This document shows positions 32,114 to 41,107 of a DNA stretch of 49,280 nt, piece after piece. Origin of the DNA: Paraburkholderia madseniana (GTDB lineage: Bacteria > Pseudomonadota > Gammaproteobacteria > Burkholderiales > Burkholderiaceae); contig NZ_VOSW01000069.1 of the NCBI RefSeq assembly GCF_009690905.1, positions 1-49,280 on the forward strand. Reading direction: 5' to 3'. The notes under the pieces are model-generated. The model saw nothing but the letters and a program-made list of their open reading frames with translations. It did not search any database and was not told the origin of the DNA. A program made the position numbers and the translations under genes. Each line of letters starts with the position of its first letter. Position 1 is the first letter of the stretch.

Positions 32114-32649
32114 CACAGACGCGTACCCATTTCAGTCCGCTCGCGCGACTCCTGCATTGGACGATGGCGCCGTTGATCATCGCGATGCTGTTTATCGGCG
32201 TGGGAATGGTCGCGACGGTGTCGCGGGCGCATACCACGCTGATCGCGATTCACAAGCCGCTTGGGATAGCGCTGCTGCTGTTGGTGATACTGCGCGTGAG
32301 CGTGCGTATCCGGCGCGGCAGTCCGCCGTTGCCGGCGGACATGCCCGCGCCGCAGCGTACCGTCGCGAGGCTGTCGCATCTGATCCTCTACGCGCTGATG
32401 GCGGCGATGCCGTTGATCGGTTGGGCGATGCTATCCGCGGCGGGATATCCGATCACGCTATGCGGCCCCCTGCATTTACCGCCGATCGCGCCGCATAACA
32501 CGGAGTTGTTCGCGCTACTGCGTGCATTGCATACATGGCTCGCATTCGCGCTGTTCGCCACGGTGCTGTTGCATCTCGCGGCGGCGTTGTTTCATGGTTT
32601 GATCCGCCGCGACGGGGTGTTTTCAAGTATGGCGCGCGGCGGGCGTTAG
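32110..32649 (+). CDS. Cytochrome b561, di-haem membrane protein
   Basis: Inner-membrane cytochrome b, 179 aa with four membrane helices. The His residues that bind the two haems are seen in helices 1, 2 and 4 (RLLHWTM, IAIHKPLG, ALHTWLAFAL and VLLHLAAALFH). It transfers electrons from quinol to a periplasmic acceptor, here plausibly the peroxidase encoded just upstream with ATGA overlap. Its stop overlaps the stop of the convergent flavoprotein gene by 4 bases, so there is no room for a terminator between them. Confidence 0.92.
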   Translation: MTQTRTHFSPLARLLHWTMAPLIIAMLFIGVGMVATVSRAHTTLIAIHKPLGIALLLLVILRVSVRIRRGSPPLPADMPAPQRTVARLSHLILYALMAAMPLIGWAMLSAAGYPITLCGPLHLPPIAPHNTELFALLRALHTWLAFALFATVLLHLAAALFHGLIRRDGVFSSMARGGR

Positions 32650-35150
32650 CCCTTCACCCGTTCCGAGCGCGGATCATAAGGCGCCTTCAGATGCACGGTC
32701 GCCGGCAGCAGATCGCCGGCGACGTCGATCATGTATTGACCGCTGTTCAGATACGCAGCATCGGCGACGCCGTCCGGATTGTTGATATAGCCCATCGCCA
32801 CCGGACAGCCGAGCGTGTGCCCGAACGCCGCCGAACTGACGAAGCCGACCGGCTTGCCGTCACGCAGAATGGCTTCGCCGCCCCACAGCATGCGATCGGC
32901 GGCGCCGTCGGCGGTGAGCACCACCATGCGGCGGCGCAGCGGCTCGGCGCGCAATTTCAACAACGCGTCGCGGCCGCGGAACGGGATGTCCTTATCGAGC
33001 TTGCAGGCAAATGACAGACCCGCCTCGAACGGATTCGTATCCGGCGTCAGTTCGCGACCCCACGCGCGGTAGCCTTTCTCGATGCGCAAAGAGTCGATCG
33101 CGTAGTAGCCCGCGTTGACGAGACCGAAGGCCTTGCCTGCCTGTCGCAACGCTTCGTACACGCTGACCGCGAACTCGACCGGCACGTACAGTTCCCAACC
33201 GAGTTCGCCGACGTAGGTGAGGCGGGTGGCGCGCAGCGTCGCGTAACCGAGATCGACCTCGCGGCTCTGGCCGAACGCGAATGCCTCATTGCTCCAGTCC
33301 GCCTTCGACACGCTTTGCAGCAACTCGCGTGAGCGCGGGCCCATTACAGCGAGCACGGCGTATTGGCCGGTGACGTCGACCAGCGTGCAGTGTTTGTCGC
33401 GCGGAATTGCTTTTTCGATGGTGTCGAAATCGCGTGTGGTTTGCGCGGTGCCGGTGACCAGCAGGTATTGATCGTCGGCGAGGCGCGTGAGCGTGAAATC
33501 CGATTCGTAAGTGCCGCGCTCGTTGAGCATGCCGGTGTAGACCGCGGTGCCGGGCGGTACCTCTACATCGTTGGCGACGATGCCTTGCAGCACGCTTTCC
33601 GCATCACGTCCTTTGACGAGAAATTTGGAGAACGACGTCATATCGAATAGCGCGACGCTTTCGCGACACGCGCGATGTTCGGCGCCGCTCCACGGCAGCC
33701 AGTTCTGCTGGCCGAACGCGTAATCGATCTGTGCTTCGGCGGGCGTCGGCGCGAAAAAGTTGGCGCGCTCCCAGCCCATTTTGCTGCCGAAGCAGGCGCC
33801 CCCATCGCGCAGCAGCGAATACAGCGGCGAGCGGCGGAACGGCCGCGCGCTGTCGAGTTCGCGATTTGGCCACGGCATCGCGTAGTGCAGGCCGAGCGTT
33901 TCCTTCACGCGATCATGCAGCCAGGTGTCGTTGCCGTTAAAACGCGCAAAGCGGCGGATGTCGACCGGCCACAGGTCCATCGTCGGTTCGCCTGCGACGA
34001 TCCATTCGGCGAGCGCCATGCCCGCACCGCCCGCCGATGCGATCCCCATCGAATTGAAACCCGCGCCGATGAAAAAGCGCCGCAATTCCGGTGCTTCGCC
34101 GAGCATGAAGTTGTTGTCCGGCGTGAACGATTCCGGGCCGTTGTAGAACTGCTTCACCTGCGCTGTTTCGAGTGCGGGCACACGCTGCAGCGCATTTTCC
34201 ATCAGGATTTCGAACTGATCCCAGTCGTCGGGCAGCAACTGGAATTCGAAATTATCCGGGATGCCGTTCATGCCCCACGGTTTCGCGTTCGGTTCGAAGC
34301 CGCCCATTACGAGACCACCCACTTCCTCCTTGAAGTAGATGAAGCCGTCTGGGTCGCGCATCACCGGCAGGTCCGGATGCACGCCGGCAATGCGTTCGGT
34401 AACGATGTAGTAGTGCTCGGCCGAGTGCAGCGGCACGGTCACGCCGCACAGGCGGCCCACCGCCTTGGCCCATTGGCCCGCGCAATTCACGACGATGTCC
34501 GCGCCGATCGTGCCTTCCTCGCCGTCCTTGTTGCGCCACGCGAGGCCGCTGACTTCGCGCGCGCCTGTCGTGGCGTTTGCCTTGTCTTCGAGCGCGGAGC
34601 GCGTGTGAATCGCCGTGATCCGGGTGTTCTCGACAATGCGTGCACCGCGCGTGCGGGCGCCGCGGGCGAGGGCCTGGGTCAGATCGGTGGGATTTGCTTT
34701 GCCGTCGCCGGGCAACCAGACGGCGCCGAGCAGGTCGTCGGTGCGCATCACCGGCCAGAGTTCACCGGCTTCCTGCGGGCTGATCACGTCGCACGCCACG
34801 CCGTAGGCGCGCGCGACGGCGGCGGTGCGCTTGAGCTGCGTCATCCGCTCGGCGGTGCGGGCCACCGAGAGCGAGCCACATTGCTTCCAGCCGGTCGCGA
34901 GGCCGGTATCGGCTTCGAGTTCGGCGTAGAGCGCGGTCGAGTAACGGATCAGTTTGGTCATGCTTTCCTGCGCGCGCAGTTGGCCGACGAGGCCGGCCGC
35001 GTGCCAGGTCGTGCCACACGACAACTGACCCTGTTCGAGCAGAACCACGTCGGTCCAGCCCAGTTTGGTCAGGTGATAGGCGACCGAGCAGCCAATGATG
35101 CCGCCTCCGATGATGACGACACGGGCGTGGGCGGGGATTGATGTGGACAT
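32646..35150 (-). CDS. FAD-dependent oxidoreductase, sarcosine/dimethylglycine dehydrogenase-like
   Basis: 834-aa two-part enzyme: N-terminal DAO flavin domain (GxGxxG as IIGGGIIG at residues 13-20) and C-terminal GcvT/aminomethyltransferase-like half, as in dimethylglycine and sarcosine dehydrogenases. TTWHAAG at 47-53 places His50 where the family bonds FAD covalently. It would demethylate a methylated glycine or related amine, with one-carbon transfer to folate in the GcvT half. The ATG at 35150 is closest to the nucleotide-binding strand; the frame is open 17 more codons. Single gene, no linked sarcosine oxidase subunits. Substrate uncertain. Confidence 0.9.
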   Translation of the reverse strand: MSTSIPAHARVVIIGGGIIGCSVAYHLTKLGWTDVVLLEQGQLSCGTTWHAAGLVGQLRAQESMTKLIRYSTALYAELEADTGLATGWKQCGSLSVARTAERMTQLKRTAAVARAYGVACDVISPQEAGELWPVMRTDDLLGAVWLPGDGKANPTDLTQALARGARTRGARIVENTRITAIHTRSALEDKANATTGAREVSGLAWRNKDGEEGTIGADIVVNCAGQWAKAVGRLCGVTVPLHSAEHYYIVTERIAGVHPDLPVMRDPDGFIYFKEEVGGLVMGGFEPNAKPWGMNGIPDNFEFQLLPDDWDQFEILMENALQRVPALETAQVKQFYNGPESFTPDNNFMLGEAPELRRFFIGAGFNSMGIASAGGAGMALAEWIVAGEPTMDLWPVDIRRFARFNGNDTWLHDRVKETLGLHYAMPWPNRELDSARPFRRSPLYSLLRDGGACFGSKMGWERANFFAPTPAEAQIDYAFGQQNWLPWSGAEHRACRESVALFDMTSFSKFLVKGRDAESVLQGIVANDVEVPPGTAVYTGMLNERGTYESDFTLTRLADDQYLLVTGTAQTTRDFDTIEKAIPRDKHCTLVDVTGQYAVLAVMGPRSRELLQSVSKADWSNEAFAFGQSREVDLGYATLRATRLTYVGELGWELYVPVEFAVSVYEALRQAGKAFGLVNAGYYAIDSLRIEKGYRAWGRELTPDTNPFEAGLSFACKLDKDIPFRGRDALLKLRAEPLRRRMVVLTADGAADRMLWGGEAILRDGKPVGFVSSAAFGHTLGCPVAMGYINNPDGVADAAYLNSGQYMIDVAGDLLPATVHLKAPYDPRSERVKG

Positions 35151-35282
35151 ATGTGGAAATAAGTTGAATTGACGCGCGTAGATTGCAACAAAATTTGGCA
35201 AAAAGCAACGATCGATTTGGCTGATGTGGGATCAAAGGGGATCGCGGATACGTCGGCAACAGACGGCCGCGCTACCTTTTTA

Positions 35283-35297
35283 TAACCAAGTAGGTTA
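35283..35297 (+). promoter_or_regulatory. MqsA operator: TAACC-N5-GGTTA
   Basis: Palindrome TAACCAAGTAGGTTA at 35283-35297, 20 bp before the mqsR start. The known E. coli mqsRA operator has the same arms (TAACC and GGTTA) with a 5-base centre. Binding by MqsA would repress the pair. Confidence 0.8.
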
Positions 35298-35316
35298 ATA
35301 TCAATCGGAGGCAAGA

Positions 35317-35613
35317 GTGGAAAAAATTACGCCTCACTGCAAATTGGCCGATGTCCAGGACTTGGCGCGTGCAGGGAAGATCAGAATCACGAAATCGGCC
35401 GTGATTGGGGCTGCGGCACTCGGCTTCGGGCCTGCAGCGATTGTCGAAACGGTGATGTCCCTTGATCGGCGTGCTTTCAGAAAAAGCATGACCACGTACG
35501 CGGACCATCGGGTCTGGCAGGACGTCTACTGCGCCATGACTGAAGCCGGCATGGTCTATTTGAAATTGACGGTGGTCGATGACGTCCTCGTCGTGTCATT
35601 CAAGGAGTGGTGA
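35317..35613 (+). CDS. mqsR: MqsR-type toxin (mRNA interferase)
   Basis: 98-aa RNase toxin, the size of E. coli MqsR, with the family end SFKEW and the central KSMTTYADHRVWQDVY containing the conserved catalytic Tyr/Gln region. The opening MEKITPHCKL parallels E. coli MEKRTPH. Start is GTG at 35317 with GGAGG 6 bp before it. It lies upstream of the antitoxin, the reverse of most type II pairs but normal for mqsRA. The toxin cleaves mRNA at GCU in E. coli; I assume a similar activity. Confidence 0.93.
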   Translation: MEKITPHCKLADVQDLARAGKIRITKSAVIGAAALGFGPAAIVETVMSLDRRAFRKSMTTYADHRVWQDVYCAMTEAGMVYLKLTVVDDVLVVSFKEW

Positions 35614-35615
35614 GC

Positions 35616-36017
35616 ATGAAATGCCCGAATTGCGGAGCAGCCGAACTGGTGCGCGATACGCGCAATATGCGCTATGTCTACAAGGGAGAGACAGCCGTCT
35701 TCGAGGCCGTCACCGGCGACTATTGCCCCGCGTGCGACGAGGCGGTGCTCGACATGGACGAGGCGACCCGCACGGGTCAAATGATGCTGGCCTTCAACAA
35801 GGAGGTGAATGCATCTCAAGTGGATCCCGCCTTCATTGCCGCCGTCCGCAAGAAGCTTGAACTGGACCAGCGAGAGGCGGCGGAAATTTTCGGCGGCGGG
35901 GTGAATGCTTTTTCGCGGTACGAGAATGGCAAGACTAGGCCGCCGCTCGCGCTCATCAAACTGTTGAGAGTACTGGATCGGCATCCCGAGTTGCTGGCGG
36001 AAGTAAGGGCAGTTTGA
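35616..36017 (+). CDS. mqsA: MqsA-type antitoxin and transcriptional repressor
   Basis: 133 aa. N-terminal zinc-binding domain with Cys3, Cys6, Cys37 and Cys40 (CPNC...CPAC), the same positions as E. coli MqsA, binds the toxin. The C-terminal Xre-type HTH (DQREAAEIFGGGVNAFSRYENGKTRPP, with Asn and Arg in the recognition helix) binds the palindrome. The ATG at 35616 has AGGAG 8 bp upstream, just past the toxin stop; translational coupling is likely. Both genes are complete, with no visible decay. Confidence 0.93.
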   Translation: MKCPNCGAAELVRDTRNMRYVYKGETAVFEAVTGDYCPACDEAVLDMDEATRTGQMMLAFNKEVNASQVDPAFIAAVRKKLELDQREAAEIFGGGVNAFSRYENGKTRPPLALIKLLRVLDRHPELLAEVRAV

Positions 36018-36076
36018 GCTTTAGTGCGGCTTTAGCGTGCCGATTGTGGATTTATATGGGAATGCGTTGAGATTTC

Positions 36077-36105
36077 TTGGCGAACTATGAGGTGTTTGCT
36101 AGACT
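36077..36105 (+). promoter_or_regulatory. Candidate sigma70 promoter of the DeoR-type gene
   Basis: TTGGCG at 36077-36082, a 17-base spacer, and TAGACT at 36100-36105, 26 bp before the ATG at 36132. Near-consensus spacing; match in -10 is four of six. Confidence 0.55.
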
Positions 36106-36131
36106 GAGCACCGTCTCCCGGTCTCGATCCT

Positions 36132-36911
36132 ATGTTCTCCACCCAACGCCAAGCCGAAATCCTGCGACTCGTCCGCGACGAGCGCACCTGCACGATCACC
36201 GATCTTGCCGGCCGCTTTGAGGTTTCCGACGAGACCATCCGCCGCAATATCAAGCCGCTGATCGCGGATGGCCTGCTCATCAAGGTCCATGGCGGCATCA
36301 TGCTGCCCGAGCGGCTCGACGAGCCGCCGTTCCAGCGGCGCATGGTGGCAAGCCGCGAGGGCAAGCAGGCGATCGGCGCGCGCATCAGCGAACTCGTGCG
36401 GGACGGCGACTCGCTGATCCTCGAGGGCGGCACGACCTGCCTGCACATTGCTCAAGCGCTCACCGCGCGCTCGCGCCTCACGGTCGTGACCAATTCCATC
36501 GAAGTCGCCCGCGTGCTGGCGCCGCGCAACGGCAACCGCGTGTTCATTGCGGGTGGCGAACTGCGCGCCGACGACTCCGCCGCCGTCGGCGACAGCGTGC
36601 TTGCCTTCCTGCGCCAGTTCCATGTGCGCTACGCAATCGTCTCGGTCACCGCGATCGACCTGCAGGGCCGTTTCATGGACGCACTGCCCGCCGATGTGGC
36701 GTTTTCGCTCGCTGCCTTTGCTCAGGCCGAGCGGCGCGTGGTCGCGGCGGATCACGCGAAATTCGGCCACAGCGCGCTAGTACATGCTTTCGGTGCGGAT
36801 GCGGTCGATCTGCTGGTCACCGATGAGGCGCCAACGCCTGCGCTCGCTCAGGTGTTCGCGGCGGCGGGGCTGGAAGTGAGCGTCGGGGCATCCAGCGACC
36901 CCGCACTCTGA
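36132..36911 (+). CDS. DeoR/GlpR-family transcriptional regulator
   Basis: Sugar-metabolism type repressor, 259 aa. HTH at about residues 4-56 (RQAEILRLVRDERTCTITDLAGRFEVSDETIRRNIKPLIADG), then a sugar-phosphate-binding domain with GDSLILEGGTTCLHIAQAL and VVTNSIEVARVL. The binding-site Asp/Lys residues characteristic of GlpR-like proteins are seen (VVAADHAKFG). No metabolic operon sits next to it here, so the target is unknown. It is separate from the SNF2 gene that follows by 200 bp. Confidence 0.9.
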   Translation: MFSTQRQAEILRLVRDERTCTITDLAGRFEVSDETIRRNIKPLIADGLLIKVHGGIMLPERLDEPPFQRRMVASREGKQAIGARISELVRDGDSLILEGGTTCLHIAQALTARSRLTVVTNSIEVARVLAPRNGNRVFIAGGELRADDSAAVGDSVLAFLRQFHVRYAIVSVTAIDLQGRFMDALPADVAFSLAAFAQAERRVVAADHAKFGHSALVHAFGADAVDLLVTDEAPTPALAQVFAAAGLEVSVGASSDPAL

Positions 36912-37111
36912 GCGAAGCCAGGCCATCCGTCCCTTGCACTGCATTGAAAGCCGTCTCCACAGCTAATTTCGTCCGACGCGTAAAATGGCCGGTTACCACG
37001 GGCAATCTATGCCGGGCTGAAACTGTGCGGGCAGTCGCCATTCATCGCCGCCGCGCCACTTCTGCGTCCGCGCACAGTTGCCCCCGCCGGCTTGAAAAGG
37101 AATGGACCCTG

Positions 37112-40100
37112 ATGTCGTCAGTTTTCTTCGATCGGGAACGGATTACGGAATGGCTGGGTGACCACACCGTCGCCAAGGCGCGCTCAGTCGGCGCCGTCAC
37201 GAACGTGAAATGGGACGGCGCCAAGCTCAGCGGCTACGTGCAGGGCTCACGAGTGCTGCCCTATCACACGCGGGTGCGGTTTCGTACCGATGGCGGCAGA
37301 CCTTGGGCGCAGAGCGAATGCAGTTGCCCGGTCGGCCGCAATTGCAAGCATGTCGCCGCGCTGCTGCTCGCCGAGCTCGAGTATCACGACGAGATGGACC
37401 ACATCACCAACGTCGACAGTGACATCGACGCCGATGAGCGCTCGTCCGCCGGTTATCCGCAGGCGTCGTCCGGAACAGCGATGCAGCCGCCATCTGGCGT
37501 GCGCCCCGAACTGGTCAGTTGGCTCGAGCGTTTTCGCGCGCGAGCCGAAGCCGCCGATGCGGTTGCCCAGAAGGCGGCCGCCGCACGTACCCAAACGCTG
37601 GCCTACCTGCTGAACTGGTCCAAGTTCCACATGCGCCACGAAGTCGTGTTGTACCGGGCGCACTGCAATCCGGACGGCACGATTGTCGAAGTCGACGAGC
37701 CTTGGGGCAATGTGGAAGCCGCCTTACTCAAGCAACCCAGGTTTGTCTCCGACGAAGACCTGTCGATCCTGCGCGGGCTTTGGCTGGGCCGCTCGCGCGA
37801 GGATTTCGGCCAGTTCATTCTGCGCGGCACCAGCGGCGCGGAGATGCTGCAAAAGCTGATCGCCACGGGGCGCCTGTTCTTCGAGCTCAAACCGGCGCCG
37901 GGTCACGAGGGGCCGACGCCGCTGTCGCGCGGCGCCGACCGGCCCGGGCGGATCGAATGGGAGCCGCTGGCGGACGAACGCCTGCGGCCTGTCCTGTGCA
38001 CCGAACCGCACGCCACCATGGTGCTGCCCACCGAGCCGATCTGGTACGTGGACGGCGTCGCCAATGAAGCGGGCATTGTCGAATCGTCGCTGCCGTTCCA
38101 GCAGTTGCCCGATTACCTCGCCATGCCGCCGATCTCGCTCGCCGAAGCGCCGCTCGTCGCCTCGGTGTTGCGTGAGATCGCGCCCGATTTGCCGCTGCCG
38201 CCCACGCACGACGCCTCCGCGATCCGCGTGATCGACGTCGATCCCGTGCCGGTGCTCACGCTCAACAGCCACGCGCTGCCATCAACGGCCAAGGCGGGGC
38301 AGCGCAAGTCAGAGGCCGTTGAACTGGCCGGTGTCAGCTTCGATTACGACGGCGTCAGCATCAATGTCGATAGCAGCGTCACCCTCGTGCCCATGCCGGG
38401 CGGCGACGTCATCCATATCCGCCGACGCTACGAAGCCGAAAAGAAGCGCTTGCTCGAACTGCGCAAGACCGGGCTGCAGAAAGTGCCGACCAGTCGCGTG
38501 TACGCATCGCGGCTTTTGCCGGACACAATGCTCGGTCTGCCCGATGCCGAATCCTGGTCCGCCTTTGTCAACGACGCTGTGCCGGACCTCGTGAGCAAAG
38601 GCTGGCGCGTGACGATGGCGCCGGAGTTCCGCTACAACATCATCGAGATCGACGCGATCGACGGCACCGCGCAGCAGGCGGGCGACGGCTGGTTCGATCT
38701 GGAGATGGGCATCCGCATCGGCGAGCGCAATGTGCGGCTCGAGCCGCTGCTCGCCGATCTGTTCCGGCGCGACCGGCGCTGGCTCGGCGGCGCGCTTGAA
38801 GCCATCGCCGACGACGAACCGATCGAGTTGAAGACCGAAGAAAACAAACGCCTGCGTTTGCGCGCCGACCGGCTGAAGCCGGTGGTGCGCGTGCTGGTCG
38901 ATCTGTTCGACGCACTGGGCGGCACGTTGGCCGACGGCGCGCCGCTGCGGGTGCCCTCCGTCGATGCGGGCCGCCTCGAAGCATTGAACAGCACGGGCCG
39001 CTGGCAATTCCAGGGCGACGATTCGATTCGCCAACTGGCGCAGCGTCTGCAGGCCGGCCCGGGCTTGCACGAGGTGCCGGTACCGCGTGGTTTGAAGGCG
39101 GAACTGCGCGCGTATCAGCAGCAGGGCCTGAACTGGATGCAGTTCCTGCGCGAACACGATCTGGCCGGCGTGCTCGCCGACGACATGGGTCTCGGCAAGA
39201 CCGTGCAGACGCTCGCGCATATCCTGGCGGAGAAGGAAGCCGGACGGCTCGACCGTCCCGCACTGATCGTCGTGCCGACCACGCTCGTGCACAACTGGCG
39301 CGAGGAAGCGCGCCGCTTCGCGCCCGACCTGAAAGTGCTGATATTGAACGGCCCGCAGCGCAAGGAGCGTTTCGAGCAGATCGGCGAGCACGACCTGATT
39401 CTTACGACTTACGCGCTGCTGTGGCGCGATCAGAAGGTGCTCGCCGAGCATGACTATCACCTGCTGATCCTCGACGAGGCGCAGTACGTGAAGAATGCCA
39501 GCACCAAAGCCGCGCAGGCGATTCGCGGATTGCGCGCGCGGCATCGGCTGTGTTTGACGGGGACGCCGTTGGAGAATCACCTCGGCGAACTGTGGTCGCA
39601 GTTCGATTTTCTGTTGCCGGGCTTTCTCGGCAGCCAGAAAGACTTCACCAAACGCTGGCGCAATCCGATCGAAAAGAACGGTGACGGCGTGCGCCGCGCG
39701 CTGCTGGCGCGCCGCATCCGGCCGTTCATGCTGCGCCGTCGTAAGGACGAGGTCGCGAAGGAGTTGCCGGCCAAGACCACCATCGTCTGTTCAGTCGATC
39801 TCGAAGGCGCGCAGCGTGATCTATATGAAACGGTGCGTACGGCAATGCAGGAGCGGGTGCGCGCGGCGGTCAGCGCGCAGGGCCTCGCGCGCAGTCACAT
39901 TATCGTGCTCGATGCGTTGCTGAAGCTGCGCCAGGTTTGCTGCGATCCGCGTCTCGTGCGGAAAATCAGGGTTGACGAGGCGCCAGGCGAACCAGGCGAA
40001 CCGGGCGGGAAGCGCAGCAAAGTGGAAAAAGCGGAAAGGGTCGAAAAGGGCGCACGTGTCACGCGTTCGGCCAAGCTAGATTTGCTCCTCTCGATGCTGC

Positions 40101-40597
40101 CTGAATTGATCGAGGAAGGACGCCGCGTGCTGCTGTTCTCGCAGTTCACGGGCATGCTGGCGCTGATTGCCGACGCGCTCGAGGAAGCCGCGATTCCCTA
40201 CGTCATTCTGACTGGCGACACGACGGACCGCATCACGCCGGTCGAGCGCTTCCAGCAAGGTGACGTGCCGTTGTTCCTGATCAGCCTGAAGGCGGGTGGC
40301 GTGGGTCTGAACCTGACCGCTGCGGATACCGTGATTCATTACGACCCGTGGTGGAATCCCGCCGCCGAGAATCAGGCGACCGACCGCGCCCATCGGCTGG
40401 GGCAGGATAAGCCCGTATTCGTCTACAAGCTGATTGCCGCGGGCAGCATCGAAGAAAAGATCGTGGAGTTGCAGGAGCAGAAGGCGGGACTCGCCGACAG
40501 TATTCTCTCCGAAGACGCCGCCGGCGCCGCCAAGTTCTCCGACGACGACCTCGACGCGCTATTCGCACCGATGCCGGAGATTGAAAGCGGCAGGTGA
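37112..40597 (+). CDS. SWIM zinc-finger SNF2-family DNA-dependent ATPase (HepA/RapA-type helicase family)
   Basis: 1161 aa. N-terminal SWIM finger CSCPVGRNCKH at about 72-84, a long middle region, then the Swi2/Snf2 motor from about residue 680: LADDMGLGKT (Walker A), LDEAQYVKN (box II) and, C-terminally, SLKAGGVGLNLTAAD and DRAHRLGQDKPV. This family remodels nucleic acid-protein complexes and helps recycle RNA polymerase or repair; the SWIM-SNF2 group is poorly studied. The ATG at 37112 is preceded by AAAAGGA; the frame is open upstream but gives a non-conserved Arg-rich extension. It stands alone. Length is normal for the group. Confidence 0.9.
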   Translation: MSSVFFDRERITEWLGDHTVAKARSVGAVTNVKWDGAKLSGYVQGSRVLPYHTRVRFRTDGGRPWAQSECSCPVGRNCKHVAALLLAELEYHDEMDHITNVDSDIDADERSSAGYPQASSGTAMQPPSGVRPELVSWLERFRARAEAADAVAQKAAAARTQTLAYLLNWSKFHMRHEVVLYRAHCNPDGTIVEVDEPWGNVEAALLKQPRFVSDEDLSILRGLWLGRSREDFGQFILRGTSGAEMLQKLIATGRLFFELKPAPGHEGPTPLSRGADRPGRIEWEPLADERLRPVLCTEPHATMVLPTEPIWYVDGVANEAGIVESSLPFQQLPDYLAMPPISLAEAPLVASVLREIAPDLPLPPTHDASAIRVIDVDPVPVLTLNSHALPSTAKAGQRKSEAVELAGVSFDYDGVSINVDSSVTLVPMPGGDVIHIRRRYEAEKKRLLELRKTGLQKVPTSRVYASRLLPDTMLGLPDAESWSAFVNDAVPDLVSKGWRVTMAPEFRYNIIEIDAIDGTAQQAGDGWFDLEMGIRIGERNVRLEPLLADLFRRDRRWLGGALEAIADDEPIELKTEENKRLRLRADRLKPVVRVLVDLFDALGGTLADGAPLRVPSVDAGRLEALNSTGRWQFQGDDSIRQLAQRLQAGPGLHEVPVPRGLKAELRAYQQQGLNWMQFLREHDLAGVLADDMGLGKTVQTLAHILAEKEAGRLDRPALIVVPTTLVHNWREEARRFAPDLKVLILNGPQRKERFEQIGEHDLILTTYALLWRDQKVLAEHDYHLLILDEAQYVKNASTKAAQAIRGLRARHRLCLTGTPLENHLGELWSQFDFLLPGFLGSQKDFTKRWRNPIEKNGDGVRRALLARRIRPFMLRRRKDEVAKELPAKTTIVCSVDLEGAQRDLYETVRTAMQERVRAAVSAQGLARSHIIVLDALLKLRQVCCDPRLVRKIRVDEAPGEPGEPGGKRSKVEKAERVEKGARVTRSAKLDLLLSMLPELIEEGRRVLLFSQFTGMLALIADALEEAAIPYVILTGDTTDRITPVERFQQGDVPLFLISLKAGGVGLNLTAADTVIHYDPWWNPAAENQATDRAHRLGQDKPVFVYKLIAAGSIEEKIVELQEQKAGLADSILSEDAAGAAKFSDDDLDALFAPMPEIESGR

Positions 40598-40891
40598 AAA
40601 GTGTGGGCCGCGCCTGCCGCGGAGATTCTGACGGCGGCGCGACGCACCCCCAAAAGCGCCAGGTTCGCCGCCAATCCGCCAGTCTTTTAATTTCAACCAA
40701 CCGATCTAACAATTCTTAAACGATTGTGTTGCGCCTTATTCAGTGGGAATGTTGGGAGAAGCCTACGCTAGAACCAACGCAGGGCAACGTAAGTGTCTTC
40801 CGTCGGAGTTGAAAGCCAGGTTCCTTGCGAAGACTGTGAATTTCACTGCGGGGAAAAGCTTTGTAGAACCCCTGCCGTAGGGCCTGCTCTG

Positions 40892-40914
40892 GACTGATGT
40901 CTTTGACGTCAGTC
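40892..40914 (-). terminator. Hairpin next to a minus-strand tRNA-end-like sequence
   Basis: Arms GACTGATGTC (40892-40901) and GACGTCAGTC (40905-40914) with a 3-base loop and one G/T wobble. It directly follows the minus-strand TTCGAGTCCTCTCG...CACCGA sequence, as a tRNA terminator would, but lacks a U-tract. Confidence 0.4.
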
Positions 40915-40935
40915 GGTGCCACGAGAGGACTCGAA
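40913..40935 (-). other. tRNA 3'-end-like fragment, minus strand
   Basis: The minus strand reads TTCGAGTCCTCTCG-TGGCACCGA, i.e. a T-loop, the 3' half of a T stem and a near-CCA end. The 5' half of the T stem is not complementary, so it cannot fold as a tRNA. It resembles a 3' tRNA end left by site-specific integration. Confidence 0.4.
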
Positions 40936-41107
40936 TTTTATGTTTAAGTACTTGATTGTGAAATAAAAAATTTCAAGATCTGCGTTAGATTTACGCATGT
41001 GTATACGCAAAATTACCGAGCCCTCCGGAATGCTGTTCCGTGGCGAATAGTGCCGAGCGCCTCGACTCCGGGCAGGCTCTACAGCTTGGGACGATTTATT
41101 CCTTTCG

